64,000 nt of DNA, taken from the NCBI GenBank assembly GCA_014155875.1, contig JACEFZ010021756.1, forward strand, positions 1-64,000, written 5' to 3'. The translations under genes and the position numbers were made by a program. A model generated the notes under the pieces. The model was not told the origin of the DNA, did not search any database, and saw only the letters and a list, made by a program, of their open reading frames with translations. Of this stretch, positions 21,323 to 32,297 are shown piece by piece. The first letter of the stretch is position 1; each line of letters begins with the position of its first letter. This DNA is from Cepaea nemoralis. Lineage: Eukaryota; Mollusca; Gastropoda; Stylommatophora; Helicidae.

Positions 21323-21885
21323 TGTATATTTAACACTATTATGTGGCGCGGAAGCCTGGACAATGAACAAGCAATTAGAAAGTCGAATAGAGGTCCTGGA
21401 GATGTGGATATGCAGAAGAACATGTCGTATTTCATGAAAACAAAACCTATCAAATACAGAGGTTCTAGAAAAAAAACTGGGAATAAAAAGCGAGTTGATG
21501 AAAGAATTAAGAAAGAGGCGAGTTAAACATATCTCCCACATTAAAAGACATAACGAATATAAAAACCATACTAGAGGGTAAGGTTCAAGGCAAGTGAGCA
21601 AGAGGTAGTCAACGATACAAGTAGAAAAATAACATCAACAAGAGGCTGACGAACAGAAGGCTGACAGAATGTACAGCCAGGGCGTGCGACAGACAGTGTC
21701 TGGTATCCATTGCAGCCAATCTTCATTGTGGAGACGCCACCTGATCGATCGATTGATTGATTTCATGCTTCTCCACTTATCAATGTCTGTTATGATACTT
21801 TTTCTATACGATGATGAAGGTCAATCAAGAATTCTCGCTCTTTGACTTCCTTGGAGACTGTCTCGGAGGGTTCTTCTGTTGACTC

Positions 21886-21889
<4 letters not shown>

Positions 21890-21940
<51 letters not shown>

Positions 21941-21957
21941 GTCTCTCTCTCTCTCTC

Positions 21958-21990
<33 letters not shown>

Positions 21991-22014
21991 TGTGTGTGTG
22001 TGTGTCTACGTCTG
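21890..22014. repeat. CT then GT dinucleotide repeats
   Basis: A long CT run (21890-21962) switches to GT (21965-22014). Confidence 0.97.
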
Positions 22015-22764
22015 TGTGTGTAAGTGTCCGGTGAATCCAGGGCAGTCTTGCGGGATATGCTTTGAGGTTATGAAATAATGATAAACACGATACATCCAAA
22101 TTATAAATCAGTGTGTTTACACGGGATATAAACATTATAAATACACTATCCCCCACAAATAGTCCATATTAGAAGCGCTCATAATTAGTTGGCTATACAG
22201 AGAGGGGAAATTTGGTGACAAAAGTAATATTTGTTTTACTGCTGATTTGATCTGTTCACAGTTGACCTCTTTATTTCCCATCTTAATCGCAACTGCCTGT
22301 TTCCAGTAAATATTTGTTATTATTCTGAGATCTTTTCAATCAATATTTATAGTTTACATCATCTTTATCTTTTCATGAAGTTTCATTTGATCAAATTCCC
22401 TGCCGTCATCTATTAAAAAAAACAAAAACAAGTAAAGGTGTTTCTTTACCCCAGCTGATCTGTCTAGTTATACTCGAGTACGTATAATCCATTGTGTGTT
22501 CCTTTCATTTCCACAAGTGCTTACTGTTATTTATTAATTGCCATCATTATTTTCGTGCTTGTTCGTCTGATTATACGAGAATTTATCGTAATTCTGAGTA
22601 TATGTTTGATGACATGGTTCATGCAGTTGATTGTACGAAATTCTTCGCATTCAAATTCCTCCGGGTCTTCTGGGTACAGATAACTAAACAGATTTCAGCA
22701 GATGACCAATTATGCATATTCCGTAAATATCATTCAACAGTTTAAATTTGTTTTGGCATCCGCT
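22015..22764. other. Unassigned AT-rich DNA
   Basis: Overlapping short plus frames at 22492-22745 have no motif. Confidence 0.4.
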
Positions 22765-23038
22765 CACTTTGAACTCAAGCGCAGTCCATACACGTCCTAT
22801 TACATTTAGTGCAATGGACTGATTTGTGTGTGTGTATTTGCTTTCTTTATTACCAATGTTCCTCGCCATCTGGCGAACCAACTCCGACTTCTGAGATACT
22901 TGTAATTTACGTACCCAAGTCAAGGACGAGCAGTCAACATTTTAGTCCAACTGACTAGTGTAGAGGTTGATCCCGCTACCTCAGCATCAGCACACCGGAA
23001 GTGTAAGAGCGAGCGCTCTGATTAATTCTTCCATGCCG
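22765..23038 (-). mobile_element. SINE-D copy 4
   Basis: Antisense copy with ACTTGTAATTTACG, CCAACTCCGACTTCTGAG, AACATTTTAGTCCAACTGAC and a tRNA-like head at the right (CACACCGGAAGTGTAAGAGC). Full-length class, near 275 bp. Confidence 0.85.
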
Positions 23039-23079
23039 ACCTCTAACAGTTTATTTACTATTGGTTTGCATATCCTGTT

Positions 23080-23300
23080 TACAGGATATCGCAGTCAACA
23101 CCAGCATTTATGCCGATGTGATCCCTTGGCAAGTTTACGATCGGTAGTTTGCCATTGCTGTCTGAACGACTGAAAGAATACCAACGCTTAACCAATGCAA
23201 CGCGGTCTGCTGCCAAATCGCGCGCAGCTGTGTTTCGAACGTGGGTATACGGGATTATGAACCGCGTCTGTAAGGTCTTCGCCACGGAGACGGCTAGTTA
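23080..23300 (-). mobile_element. SINE-C copy 5
   Basis: Antisense tail GCAGTCAACACCAGCATTTA, TTGGCAAGTTTACG and AGTTTGCCATTGCTGTCTGA. The head has GTGTTTCGAACGTGGGTATA (antisense B box) and ACCGCGTCTGTAAGGTCTTC. Confidence 0.85.
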
Positions 23301-24109
23301 ATATTACTCTTCAAAATTCTCCAAAATACCTCTAATTCCACTACCGCGATTTCATCTAGTTGAGTTGTTTTCCCATTTTTTCATAAGAGTGACAGCATCG
23401 GTCATTTCTTCTGCTCTTTCTAAATAATATAACTGTACAATGTATTCATCACATCACTTTACCATTACAAACTTGTCCATTGTTACCTTTCCTCTTACTG
23501 ATTTCAAACACCCTGTGTTTTGTCATATTTTTATGGGTGGTAAATCATTGATTTATCTGCGCATATATTTTGATATCATTAAGAAACAACAATTTAATTT
23601 TCTTAAACGGCTCTTTTAACCAAATTTCTTTTGCTTTTAATACATTTTCTCTCATTTCTTTATTCGTCGTATAATATTCCATCTTTGTCATCGTTAATTT
23701 GTAATTTCTCTTCCGCCCCCTCCCCCCTCCCCCACACCTTTCCCCATGAACTTACAGATTTCTTCAGACATATATTTCTTCTTAAATTTTTGTCATTTTC
23801 CGTGTGATATCTCATTGCATAGTTTGATGGATGGAGTTTTCTTGGCATTTCCCATTATTCATTTATGCTTTGTATTCTCTGGCTAAGGATTTAAAGCAAC
23901 AGCCAGAGCAGAAAGATTTAAAATCATCAGCTAAAGCAGAGCTGCTAATATTTAAAAAAAAAAATATATCTGTACTGAAAGAGTCCAGAAAACTTAAATT
24001 GTTTTGGTCGAATACTGGGAGTATGATCTACGGCTGATAAGTGGTGCGTAATGACTTCAACCTCAACCATCATCGAGGAAATGACGTAACGGACACGTGA
24101 TCAGAATGC
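23301..24109. other. Unassigned AT-rich DNA
   Basis: Nothing recognised; a C-rich stretch lies at 23716-23745. Confidence 0.4.
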
Positions 24110-24240
24110 TACTGGTATCATTGGTATTGGGACTCTTCGCTTGCCGTTGCAGATGAGGACGGATCACGTATGACAAGGTCTCGGGTGCTGTGATGTCGGT
24201 TCTTGTCTCAAATCAACTCAACCATCAACTAAATCTATAC
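24110..24240 (+). repeat. Dispersed repeat H, copy 2
   Basis: Blocks ATTGGGACTCTTCGCTTG, CAGATGAGGACGG, GTCTCGGGTGCTGTGATGTC and CTCAAATCAACTCAACC parallel 17845-17960. Confidence 0.55.
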
Positions 24241-24284
24241 CAGAGGACTCCAGGAATGATATCTAGTGCCGTGATAAAAAACAA

Positions 24285-24545
24285 ACAATGGACCCTGTGT
24301 ATATTCGCCATACATTGCTAGACCCATCATTTTATAAACCAATCGGCACTCGGTGGGTAATGTGGTCAGTTCTCGCTGGCCGTCTTTACTTTCCACGACA
24401 CTCTTGGTATCCATTATAGACTTGGTCGATCTGGCAGCCCAGCCATTTAAAAATAAAAACCCCGCTTCTCACAGCTGTGGTTCGAACCCATGATCAATGA
24501 TTTGGCAGGCGAGTATCTAACCACTAAGCTACAGTGGCTCCTAAG
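24285..24545 (-). mobile_element. SINE-F copy 4, intact tRNA-type promoter boxes
   Basis: Minus strand begins AGGAGCCACTGTAGCTTAGT. An A box (TAGCTTAGTGG) and a perfect B box (GGGTTCGAACC) are visible. The family body follows (GACCACATTACCCACCGAG) and ends near CAGGGTCCATTG. The best-preserved pol III promoter in the window. Confidence 0.85.
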
Positions 24546-24963
24546 TGCAGTATTGGTAGTTGCTATTTCTTAAAATAATGGCATTGACTAATTCTGAATC
24601 AGGTAAACTCTACTGTTGTTTTTAAATCATCTGGAAGATCGAGTTTCAACTCTTTAAGTTAAATGTATTAGCGTTCGGGACTTGCATGTAACAGTGTGGC
24701 TGGAGTAAAGACTTCACCCGACCCGCGCTCTAAAGTACCATCTGCACGGTTACCGTGCCGCGAAGTTTTACTTTCCTCACCAAGCCCAGAAACCAGTAGA
24801 GTGTGCCAGACCGGTACTGTAACTTTACATTTTCGGAGTCATATTAAGATGTAAGCAGGCAATGATCCAACACAGCACATACGAGATGGCTTTAGATGAA
24901 AATCTTATGTGTTTAAAAAGTGGTGTGTATGAATATATTATAAAAAAGTAAAGAACAAATGTA
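24546..24963. other. Unassigned; probably mariner flank on the right
   Basis: No gene recognised. The right end likely contains the 3' non-coding part of the adjacent mariner remnant. Confidence 0.4.
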
Positions 24964-25289
24964 TCATTGTTCGATGTATTCACCACTGCGTTCAATGCAT
25001 GTCCTCCAGAGCCGATAAAGTATTTGAATTCCTGTAGAAAAATCGACTTTGGTGTCACTACTCGGTGTGCCTGACCCGGTCGTCAACAGTCTGTCAAAGA
25101 AATAACGCCGTTTTGAAACTTCTTACTCCACTCATACACTTGCTGAACTGACAGGCATGCATCACTATAATGTACCTTCATTTGCCGATGAATATCTATA
25201 GGTTTCACCTTTCACTGATTAAAAAAAAAACAAAAAACAATAACAGAACGCTGCTCCTCTTTGGTGCATATCAAAAGTGGGACGGCCAT
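24964..25289 (-). pseudogene. Mariner transposase, N- and C-terminus only
   Basis: The minus strand begins MAVPLLICTKEEQRSVI, then a mariner N-terminal helix-turn-helix remnant (DACLSVQQVYEW-like after frame correction, ending near PGQAHRVV). It joins directly to the C-terminal end VDFSTGIQILYRLWRTCIER, SGEYIEQ and stop. The catalytic DDD core is missing, about 325 bp versus about 1 kb for an intact ORF. Inverted repeats were not located. Confidence 0.82.
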
Positions 25290-25911
25290 ATTTAAACTCG
25301 CCTTATGACGTCACCGTGTTCATCTGCTCCGCGATGTCACGTGCTTAACAAAGTTGACATCCTTAACAACAATATTGACAGGTTACTAGGCAATGTCTGT
25401 TTATTTTAATTTCTATCACACTTATAAGGTTTTCATTTGAAGCCCTCTAGTACAAGTTGCCTGGCATTAGGCCTGAGTTGGTAATATTTCTTCCACAGTT
25501 TCTAGGTATTTCATTGTCAGCAGACTTCAGCCCAGTGTCAAGTAAAGTAGGACGAAAGTAACAACTCTATATAGTAAAAGCTATATAGACACCCCTAAAC
25601 TGTAAACTCACCATGGTAAAAGTGTAATAATCAGGAAGTTCAATCTTTTTAAATATTTAGCATGAGCACTGGCATTCAAAGCAGGTTATGGCACAGAGAC
25701 AAGGATAGAAAGCGGCATTTCGAAAAACTCTTTTGCTTGCATTAGTGAAATCAATTAAAAGAGAAGTGTCCCGACAAACACAAACATCCGCTTATTGAAA
25801 AGTTTATGGGAGTGTTCTATGGTGTGGATACGCATGTGAGACATTGAATAACAAACAAATGTAGAAACTTTGAAGACAATTTTGATGTGATTTTTTAGAA
25901 GAATACTGATA
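25290..25911. other. Unassigned
   Basis: No gene recognised; sequence just left of the SINE-B4 target site. Confidence 0.4.
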
Positions 25912-25923
25912 ATATCGTGGACA

Positions 25924-26068
25924 CCGGGAAGGTTAACCCGGTCAACAAATGCCCGCAGAAGTCGGATGTGTCGGCCTAACGGCGCAAGAACGCAGCTCTG
26001 CTGTAAACAGGCACAACGCAATCACGTCCGAAAAAAAACCCGGATGAACGAAGAAGAAGAAGAAGAAG
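25924..26068 (+). mobile_element. SINE-B copy 4 with perfect 12-bp TSD
   Basis: 145 bp from CCGGGAAGGTTAACCCGGTC to a GAA tail of six units. It is flanked by the perfect duplication ATATCGTGGACA (25912-25923 and 26069-26080). The sense copy defines the family: 5' CCGGGAAGG, 3' GAACGAAGAAG. Confidence 0.95.
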
Positions 26069-26080
26069 ATATCGTGGACA

Positions 26081-27129
26081 TAACAGAAAACAAACGCTGG
26101 GGTTTTGACTGCTACAGCCGTCGCTATCTCTTTCAACAAAATAATAATTAAAAGACAAATTAAATGGATGCGGCGTTTTAACAGAAGAGGCGGAATAGAG
26201 AAATTAGCTTTATGTTGACGAAATTCTAGACAAGAGATAGCAGAAAAACAGAAAGAGATGGTGGTGCAATGTTTAAACAGCTGCTCAACAAATAATAATA
26301 TAAGCTCCACCAGCTTCTCTTAAACATCAAATAACAGTGAGGAAAGGAGAGTTATGATTGCCAGATACCCGAATAAGAAGTAGTATAATGTAACACATCA
26401 TACAATGAACAGTGACTCTAATTGGTTAGAATGTTCTGTTTCCATTCTATTCATAGATATATAGTCATACACACTGCATGAGGAAAACATAATTTTCTTA
26501 TGGAAAGTATTCAGTGTATGGGTTAACCAATGAACATTTGGCCAGCTGTGTATAACATATAGAGTTAAGGACAACACACACACAGACACACACAACGGTT
26601 ATACATGCAATGTTCGAATGAATTATCACAATAATATGAATAATACAGCTACAGATATTGATCAGAGCTCACAGAATGGAACATCAACGCCGAAGGCGGA
26701 CAATACAGAAGTAACAGCCCATGGCATTGGTGTCTGCTGGGTGGTTGGAGTGATTTAAGTCCCGTGTGTACGTTATTCTTACCTTTCTATTTGATTGGAG
26801 AATGCAGCCATGGATGGCTGACTGCAATGTCCGGTGTCCATCTCCGTGCTGGTAGTTCCCTGTCTCGTCTCCCAGGAAATATGTTTTCCATCGCTGTTCT
26901 TTCCACAGCAGCAATTTTGATGTGTTCTTTATCGTTAGTTATAAATTTTGTTTACAAAAAAAAAAAAAGAAAAAAAAAAGAAGAAAAGAGTACATTCATC
27001 CGCATACACATACTTATATAAGAAGTATCTCTCAGTTGTGGTTGGTGTGTACTGGACTTTCCGTGTGGATTGCTAACCATCGAGGAGATTATAGTGTGCT
27101 CAAAATGTACACGAGGATTACAAGTTTAT
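26081..27129. other. Unassigned; A-rich tract
   Basis: No gene supported. 26957-26990 is an A/AAG-rich tract. Open frames here lack motifs. Confidence 0.4.
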
Positions 27130-27330
27130 TGAGCTGATATACGGAGTAAGGACTTCCTATCCGTTACGTCAGGATTGCAGACTGTTTGGAAGTAGACCGC
27201 CTTGAGTTGATTTCGATGGTATGAGCGTCGGTCATTCAGAAAGCAATGGCAGAGTACTGAATGTAAAAATTGCCAACTGAATGAAAAATTGTTAGGGCTG
27301 ACTGTAAATGATTTGCAACTAACTCTTAAC
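27130..27330 (+). mobile_element. SINE-C copy 6 (partial)
   Basis: GGTCATTCAGAAAGCAATGG, GTACTGAATGTAAA and GATTTGCAACTAACTCTTAA are the C tail. The head is degenerate (GTTGATTTCGATGG). Confidence 0.7.
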
Positions 27331-27435
27331 TCCAAGATTTGGGAGTGAAATTTATTGGGTAATTCATTGTAATATTGTAATCAGTGAGACAAGACGATAT
27401 TAGGTTGGGTAAGCGCCATAATAATCCCAGTTGGT

Positions 27436-27462
27436 GGGGGGGGGGGGGGGGGGGGGGGGGGG
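27436..27462 (+). repeat. Run of 27 G
   Basis: Uninterrupted guanine homopolymer; length may be assembly-dependent. Confidence 0.95.
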
Positions 27463-27745
27463 TAATAAAACAGAAAAAAAAAGTATTTTGCAAAATTCTC
27501 AAGAAAAGACTACCATCTACAATAATGCACCAGCTAAACGAAACACAACCTGTTGGGGTGGAGGGAGGGATATATATATATATGTAAAGTAAACGAGACA
27601 GCATCTACCTTATCTACATTCCATTCATAATATGACTGTTCTAATCACCGTCTCCCTATGTGCGTTAATAAACTGTCTGTATACATTGTGTTACCATTTG
27701 AAGTATCACATTGTTCCTGTCTGTCTATCGGACTATAGTTTGTGT

Positions 27746-27767
27746 ATCTCTCTCTCAATGTCTCTCT

Positions 27768-27829
<62 letters not shown>

Positions 27830-27940
27830 ATACGTTATTATGTGAAACACATGCACACAGAGGCAAACAGACAAGCAGGCACGTAATCACTCACACCCAC
27901 ACCCGCCCAGACACCCACACCCACCCACACACACAGGCAC
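27746..27940. repeat. CT repeat followed by ACACCC-rich DNA
   Basis: CT units to 27825, then CACACC-type motifs at 27885-27940. Confidence 0.9.
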
Positions 27941-28318
27941 ATAGTCGATCAGGATTAGCTGTACTATAAACTGTTGCCCGATCATCCCTTCAGGGGCACA
28001 TACATGAATAAGTTGCACCTGAGGTTCTCACACAGCAACCCAAAATTTCCTGTCTAAACACCAGCCAATGTGTCATCACTCTTGATACGTGTCGGACATC
28101 TTTAAACCGTTAATCTCGGAGACTGCCGGAGGCTTGGAGTGCAGCCCTTCAACACGGAGAGACTTTTCTGATGATTGACGTATTGTGGGCCGTGGGAGAT
28201 TGTCAGCTGTCGTCTGATTGAGACGACATTTTTTAAGTGCTGGGGTGTGTTCGTACAAATATAGTCATGCGATGAGGCATTATGACTCTCTTCATATCTC
28301 TTTCTGTCCCGATCCGCA

Positions 28319-28322
<4 letters not shown>
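27941..28322. other. Unassigned
   Basis: No gene or repeat recognised. Confidence 0.4.

Positions 28323-28386
<64 letters not shown>
28323..28386. repeat. CT dinucleotide repeat
   Basis: About 32 perfect units. Confidence 0.97.
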
Positions 28387-28389
<3 letters not shown>

Positions 28390-28639
28390 AGTGTGTGAGT
28401 GTTTAATTTGTGGCTGTGTATAAATGTTGTCATCCAATGATATTTTAAGAGAAATCCATCTTTAATCCCCATCTTCTCTCGCCTTCTTCAATTCGTGGTG
28501 GAGTATGGCCCTACAACCATTCATGCCCTTTGTTAGCCCACCGTGAATGGTTGGATTCTCGTTAATGTAGTTTTTTTTACCGTATGAGATAGTCAGATCC
28601 AGACCAACCTTATTGGATAGCTATATCCGACATGCTAGG

Positions 28640-28880
28640 GGCTATCTGTGGCGAAATTCCTATCCCATCTTCCTCTGGCTACGAAGATCGTGGGTTCGAT
28701 TCCAGGCCACGTCATTTATTTCAAGAGTGTAATTTTCTAATAGACTGCTGGGGTTACGGAGTTCATTCTTTGTGTGCCGCTTTCGGTAGGTCGCCCTGCG
28801 AAAGTAGACGGAGGCATAAAGTATAAAACTCAGTGCAACGAAGTCGACACTCTTGTCTTTTAAACTCTTTAAACCCTTAA
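28640..28880 (+). mobile_element. SINE-A copy 3 (tRNA-like head)
   Basis: The head includes GTGGGTTCGATTCCAGGCC, a perfect B box. The body has CTGGGGTTACGGAGTTCATT, TCGGTAGGTCGCCCTGCG and AAAGTATAAAACTCAGTGCA, then a TCTTTTAAACTCTTTAAA tail like copy 2. Confidence 0.83.
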
Positions 28881-29822
28881 CCCTTTTGAGGCGAGCTCTA
28901 TCTGGAAAGTTCCATAGGTAACTGGAATAAAATGTGCGTTCCGGACTCTTTGCAGCTGTCTCCACATCGCGAGAGACCATCAGGGTAAAGTTTTAACTGG
29001 TGTCCTATATAAACGTCCAACACAAGTTTACTGATCAATAGGGAAGCCATTATCAGACGGCCTTCTATACAAATATCTAGAGAATTATGATTCGATAACA
29101 CACGCAGAAATGATGTAAAAAGGGCAAAAGGGAGACAACGATAATATATACATTAGTGGTTATGTCCTCATGACATAACCGGGAAGAGAACACAGACCTG
29201 ATCCTAGACTGATGGACGTGTTAGCAAATTATGACCGCCCACATCTATCTGCATAGCACATAATGATGATGAACTACAAACAGGATGAGAATAAAGACAA
29301 GTAGAATGTACAACCAAGACTCCGGACATAAAATGTGGAGATAGATTGTAGCTAGCAATTACTGCGGAAAGGACGCTGGGTGATAGCATGATAACGAATT
29401 AATATTTTAAAGGCATTCTGATTCTTGCAAGACTTTGGTCCAGATAAGGTAACATAGAGATGTGTTTGATGTTTTGTCTTTGAACTTTAGTGTAATATGT
29501 TTATGCTATTCAAGATACTCTCATTATTTTCATATATTTTTTTGCAGGAAAATAATCTTTATACCTAAATACATCTTTTGTATACTTTGTTAATTTTAAG
29601 TATTGAAGTTATGATGCTAATATTGTTGTTTTTGTTATATCTGTTAATAAAGCAATAACACGACCACCAACGCCGCACGGCATAGACTATAAGGAGAAGA
29701 AAAATAAACCGTCATTTTCCTGATGAAAGTACATGCATTGCGATCCTTAGTCACCTGTCTCCATATTGCCACTTCTTATGCACTAAGTATCATGAATACC
29801 ACATAATATTTACAATGAGTAA
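28881..29822. other. Unassigned AT-rich DNA
   Basis: No gene or repeat recognised. Confidence 0.4.
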
Positions 29823-29836
29823 ATCATCATCATCAT

Positions 29837-29899
<63 letters not shown>

Positions 29900-30170
29900 T
29901 ATCATGTGCCATCCCGGTAAGCATGGGCGGTCATGTCTCGCCACTCACTCGATCATCAGAGTCGTGGATGAGCTCTGTGTTCTTGTCTCGACCATGCCAC
30001 GTGGTCAATCCATCCAGGTATTCACTTCTTTACCTTCTCCTTGTTCTTGTCCCCTCAACCTGGCCAGTTGTCACCAAGTTCTCCAATTTATTTCTTCTCA
30101 TAACGTGACCAAAAAATGTCGACTGTTTACGTCTAATTTATCTAATAATTTTACCATTTGAGTAAATCAA
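29823..30170 (-). mobile_element. LINE 3' end with ATC microsatellite tail
   Basis: On the minus strand: RRKQSTFFGHVMRRNKLENL, VTTGQVEGTRTRRR, LTTWHGRDKNTELIH, then SGET.PPMLTGMAHD. It ends in a GAT-unit tail that is the ATC array at 29823-29905. This is the usual RTE-like C-terminus with a trinucleotide tail. Stops and frameshifts are present. Confidence 0.85.
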
Positions 30171-30229
30171 CCTACACGTAGAGTTGAATGTGTGAGCTTT
30201 ACAAGATCGTGTAGTGGTGACGTATTCAA

Positions 30230-30760
30230 CTCGAGATTTTCTAAAATTAGTTATCTACAGCTTATAAACCATGCCATGTGGCGTTGGTGATCATGCCTGA
30301 CCGCAACGTTACATCTCGTGTGCTGCCAATCAATCATGATACTGATGACCTCCTTGGCATGATGTCAAAATATCCAGCATCTCATCTCTTGGTCTCCATC
30401 CGCCTCTCCTCCCCTCCAACTTTCTTGTTGTGATGACAAACCCCAGCTTTCCCCTTTTCATGACATGCCCAAAGAAGGTGAACTGTGTTCTTCTTTTGTG
30501 AGTAACCATTTTTTTCTGTGAATTAACTTCTTTCAAGAAATTGACACTGCTCTTTCTAAACATTCACCGGGTTCTCTTCATTCTTCTACAAAACCACATT
30601 ACCATGGCTTCGATGTAATTCCTCACTTGTCGGCGAATTGTCAATGATTCGCTTCCATACATTAGGATTGGCTCAATATAGCTCTTAAGAACTCTTTACC
30701 TTACCTCGATTAACAAAGAGGCAGCTCTTTCTTGTTAATAAGTGTTCTTTATTATTCTCA
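30230..30760 (-). mobile_element. LINE 3' end (RTE-like)
   Basis: Minus strand: RVLKSYIEPILMYGSESLTI, RRQVRNYIEAMVMWFL, then TQFTFFGHVMKRGKLGFVIT and TRKLEGRRGGWRPRDEMLDI. The order ILMYGSES, MWFL, FFGHVM, GRR..RPRD is diagnostic of this LINE tail. Several stops. It lies upstream of and in the same orientation as the copy at 29823. Confidence 0.88.
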
Positions 30761-31104
30761 GATTTGTATCATCAATGTCTAAAACGTCCAACATCATAAT
30801 TTTTTCTTTGTGTTTCCCATTATCAAAAGAATTTGTGTAGTCAATAGAGCACAAATACAGCTCAGTTCACTTCAACCATTATTTCTGTTAATATTCTAAA
30901 CATGTATTAAAAAAAAAAATTCACTCAACACATATTTACAGCTTTACTGCACTTTAACTTGAGTGGCACCTTGCAGTCTTGACAGACCAAAGTATATGAG
31001 TTGGAATGTGGCCAATATTCCATCGCAATGCCTGGGCAGAGCTTCAGAGAAAAATGTGGTGCCCAAACGACATGTTTCTTCTCTCGCCGCCGTGTGCTGG
31101 TTTT

Positions 31105-32155
31105 TATACAACGGGATGAGCGCGAATCGTTCAGAAAGCAATGGCAAACTACTGAACGTAAACTTGCCTAGAAATCACAAACAGCCAAAAAATGCTGGGG
31201 CTGGCTGTGCCGTCCTAATCATTGATAGAAACTTAACCTTTAATTCCCACGTTCAAGCGCTCATTAAACAAACAGCGAAAAAAGTCTACCAACTCGCCAA
31301 AATTAAAAACTTCCTTGATGAAGACACAAGGAAACTATTCTATACTTCTCATATACAGACACACTGTGACTACTGCTCCACAATCTGGGACGGTTGTTCT
31401 ATCTCAAACACCAAGCGACTTTACTCACTCCAGAAACGGGCCATGAGTCTAATTTATAGCAAACATTTATCTGACAATCCTAGCCTGTATAAACGCCTTC
31501 AGTTACTACCATTCCGCAAACGCCTGCTTTTCAATAAAGCTAGACTAATTCACAAAATCCTGCATCGGAATGCCCCAAATTACCTTTGGCCATTGTTTAA
31601 ATATAATGCTAGACACAGTAAACGTTTAAATATACTACACATTCCGAAGCCTAGGATTGACTTATACAAAACAAGCTTAAAGTACTCTGCAGCTCAGCTG
31701 TGGAACAATCTTCCACAAGAAATCAAAGACATCACTAATCCCTATTCATATAATCGCAAATTATTCGAACACTATCTCAATACGGATTATCTTCCCCCTT
31801 AATAATAGAGATAATAATAATAATAACAAAACCCTAGTATAACAGCCAGTCCCCTTTTTGTAGGCCAGTATATTCCACATGGCTAATAACAAGTGTCAGA
31901 CCATTATCTAATATTACTGTGTCGTGTAGTTTTGATGTTCGCATTTTGCCCATGCCTTTATAATGCATATCTTTTATATTGTTGCTGTTCTTTGTTAGCC
32001 TTGAATGATAAGTGAATGAAATAATGTATGAAAGAGAGTGATAGAAGGGCAGAATGTTAGACGGGCCTGCGTGCCCAATTCTTAACCCTTTGAAAATAAA
32101 GTTTGTTCGTTCGTTCGTTCGTTCGTCCTGTAAAGGACACGTAACTAACTTTAAG
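31105..32155 (+). mobile_element. SINE-C copy 7, split by a CR1/L2-like LINE
   Basis: Left part has ATCGTTCAGAAAGCAATGGC, ACTACTGAACGTAAACTTGC and GCTGTGCCGTCCT. Right part (32124-32155) resumes CGTCCTGTAAAGGACACGTA. The gap is the LINE at 31217-32123. Confidence 0.88.
31217..32123 (+). mobile_element. 5'-truncated CR1/L2-like LINE, intact RT C-terminus
   Basis: About 195 codons, to the stop at 31800-31802, encode the C-terminal part of a non-LTR reverse transcriptase: DRNLTFNSHVQALIKQT, LFYTSHIQTHCDYCSTIW, SLQKRAMSLIY, LPFRKRLLFNKARLIHKIL and SAAQLWNNLPQEI. These match the CR1/L2/jockey thumb and C-terminal region. An AATAAA at 32095-32100 precedes a GTTC tail. The target duplication is CGTCCT (31211-31216 and 32124-32129). 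The catalytic YADD lies outside the truncated copy. Confidence 0.93.
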
Positions 32156-32297
32156 AATGTTTTTCAGACAATTTATTCCTTCAGTTGGCACATTAGTTGG
32201 TGAATGATGTAGCGAAAGAGGAAGAGGGGATTCAGCAAACGACTATGCCGGCTACGAATAATCAAAATGACTGGCCACGATCTGTTGTCCTGCGATA

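Larger units (their letters stand above)
21018..21762 (+). mobile_element. LINE 3' end, split by a telomeric-repeat MITE
   Basis: Plus-strand translation before the insertion gives YLALITDDGKSETEIRKKIG and MAITKMLSAS, typical of the region after the RT catalytic core (ITSDG.SE.EI..RI). After it comes TLLCGAEAWTMNKQLESRIE and VLEMWICRRTCRIS, then HISHIKRHNEY and a final RACDRQ-like motif, ending in a TGAT/CGAT tail (21744-21762). Stops and frameshifts make it a pseudogene. The family is RTE-like by these motifs. Confidence 0.88.

Noticed and set aside
26081..26350. LINE tail in the plus strand (RKTERDGGAMFKQLL)
   Set aside because: No FGHV, GRPR or other tail motif; resemblance too weak.
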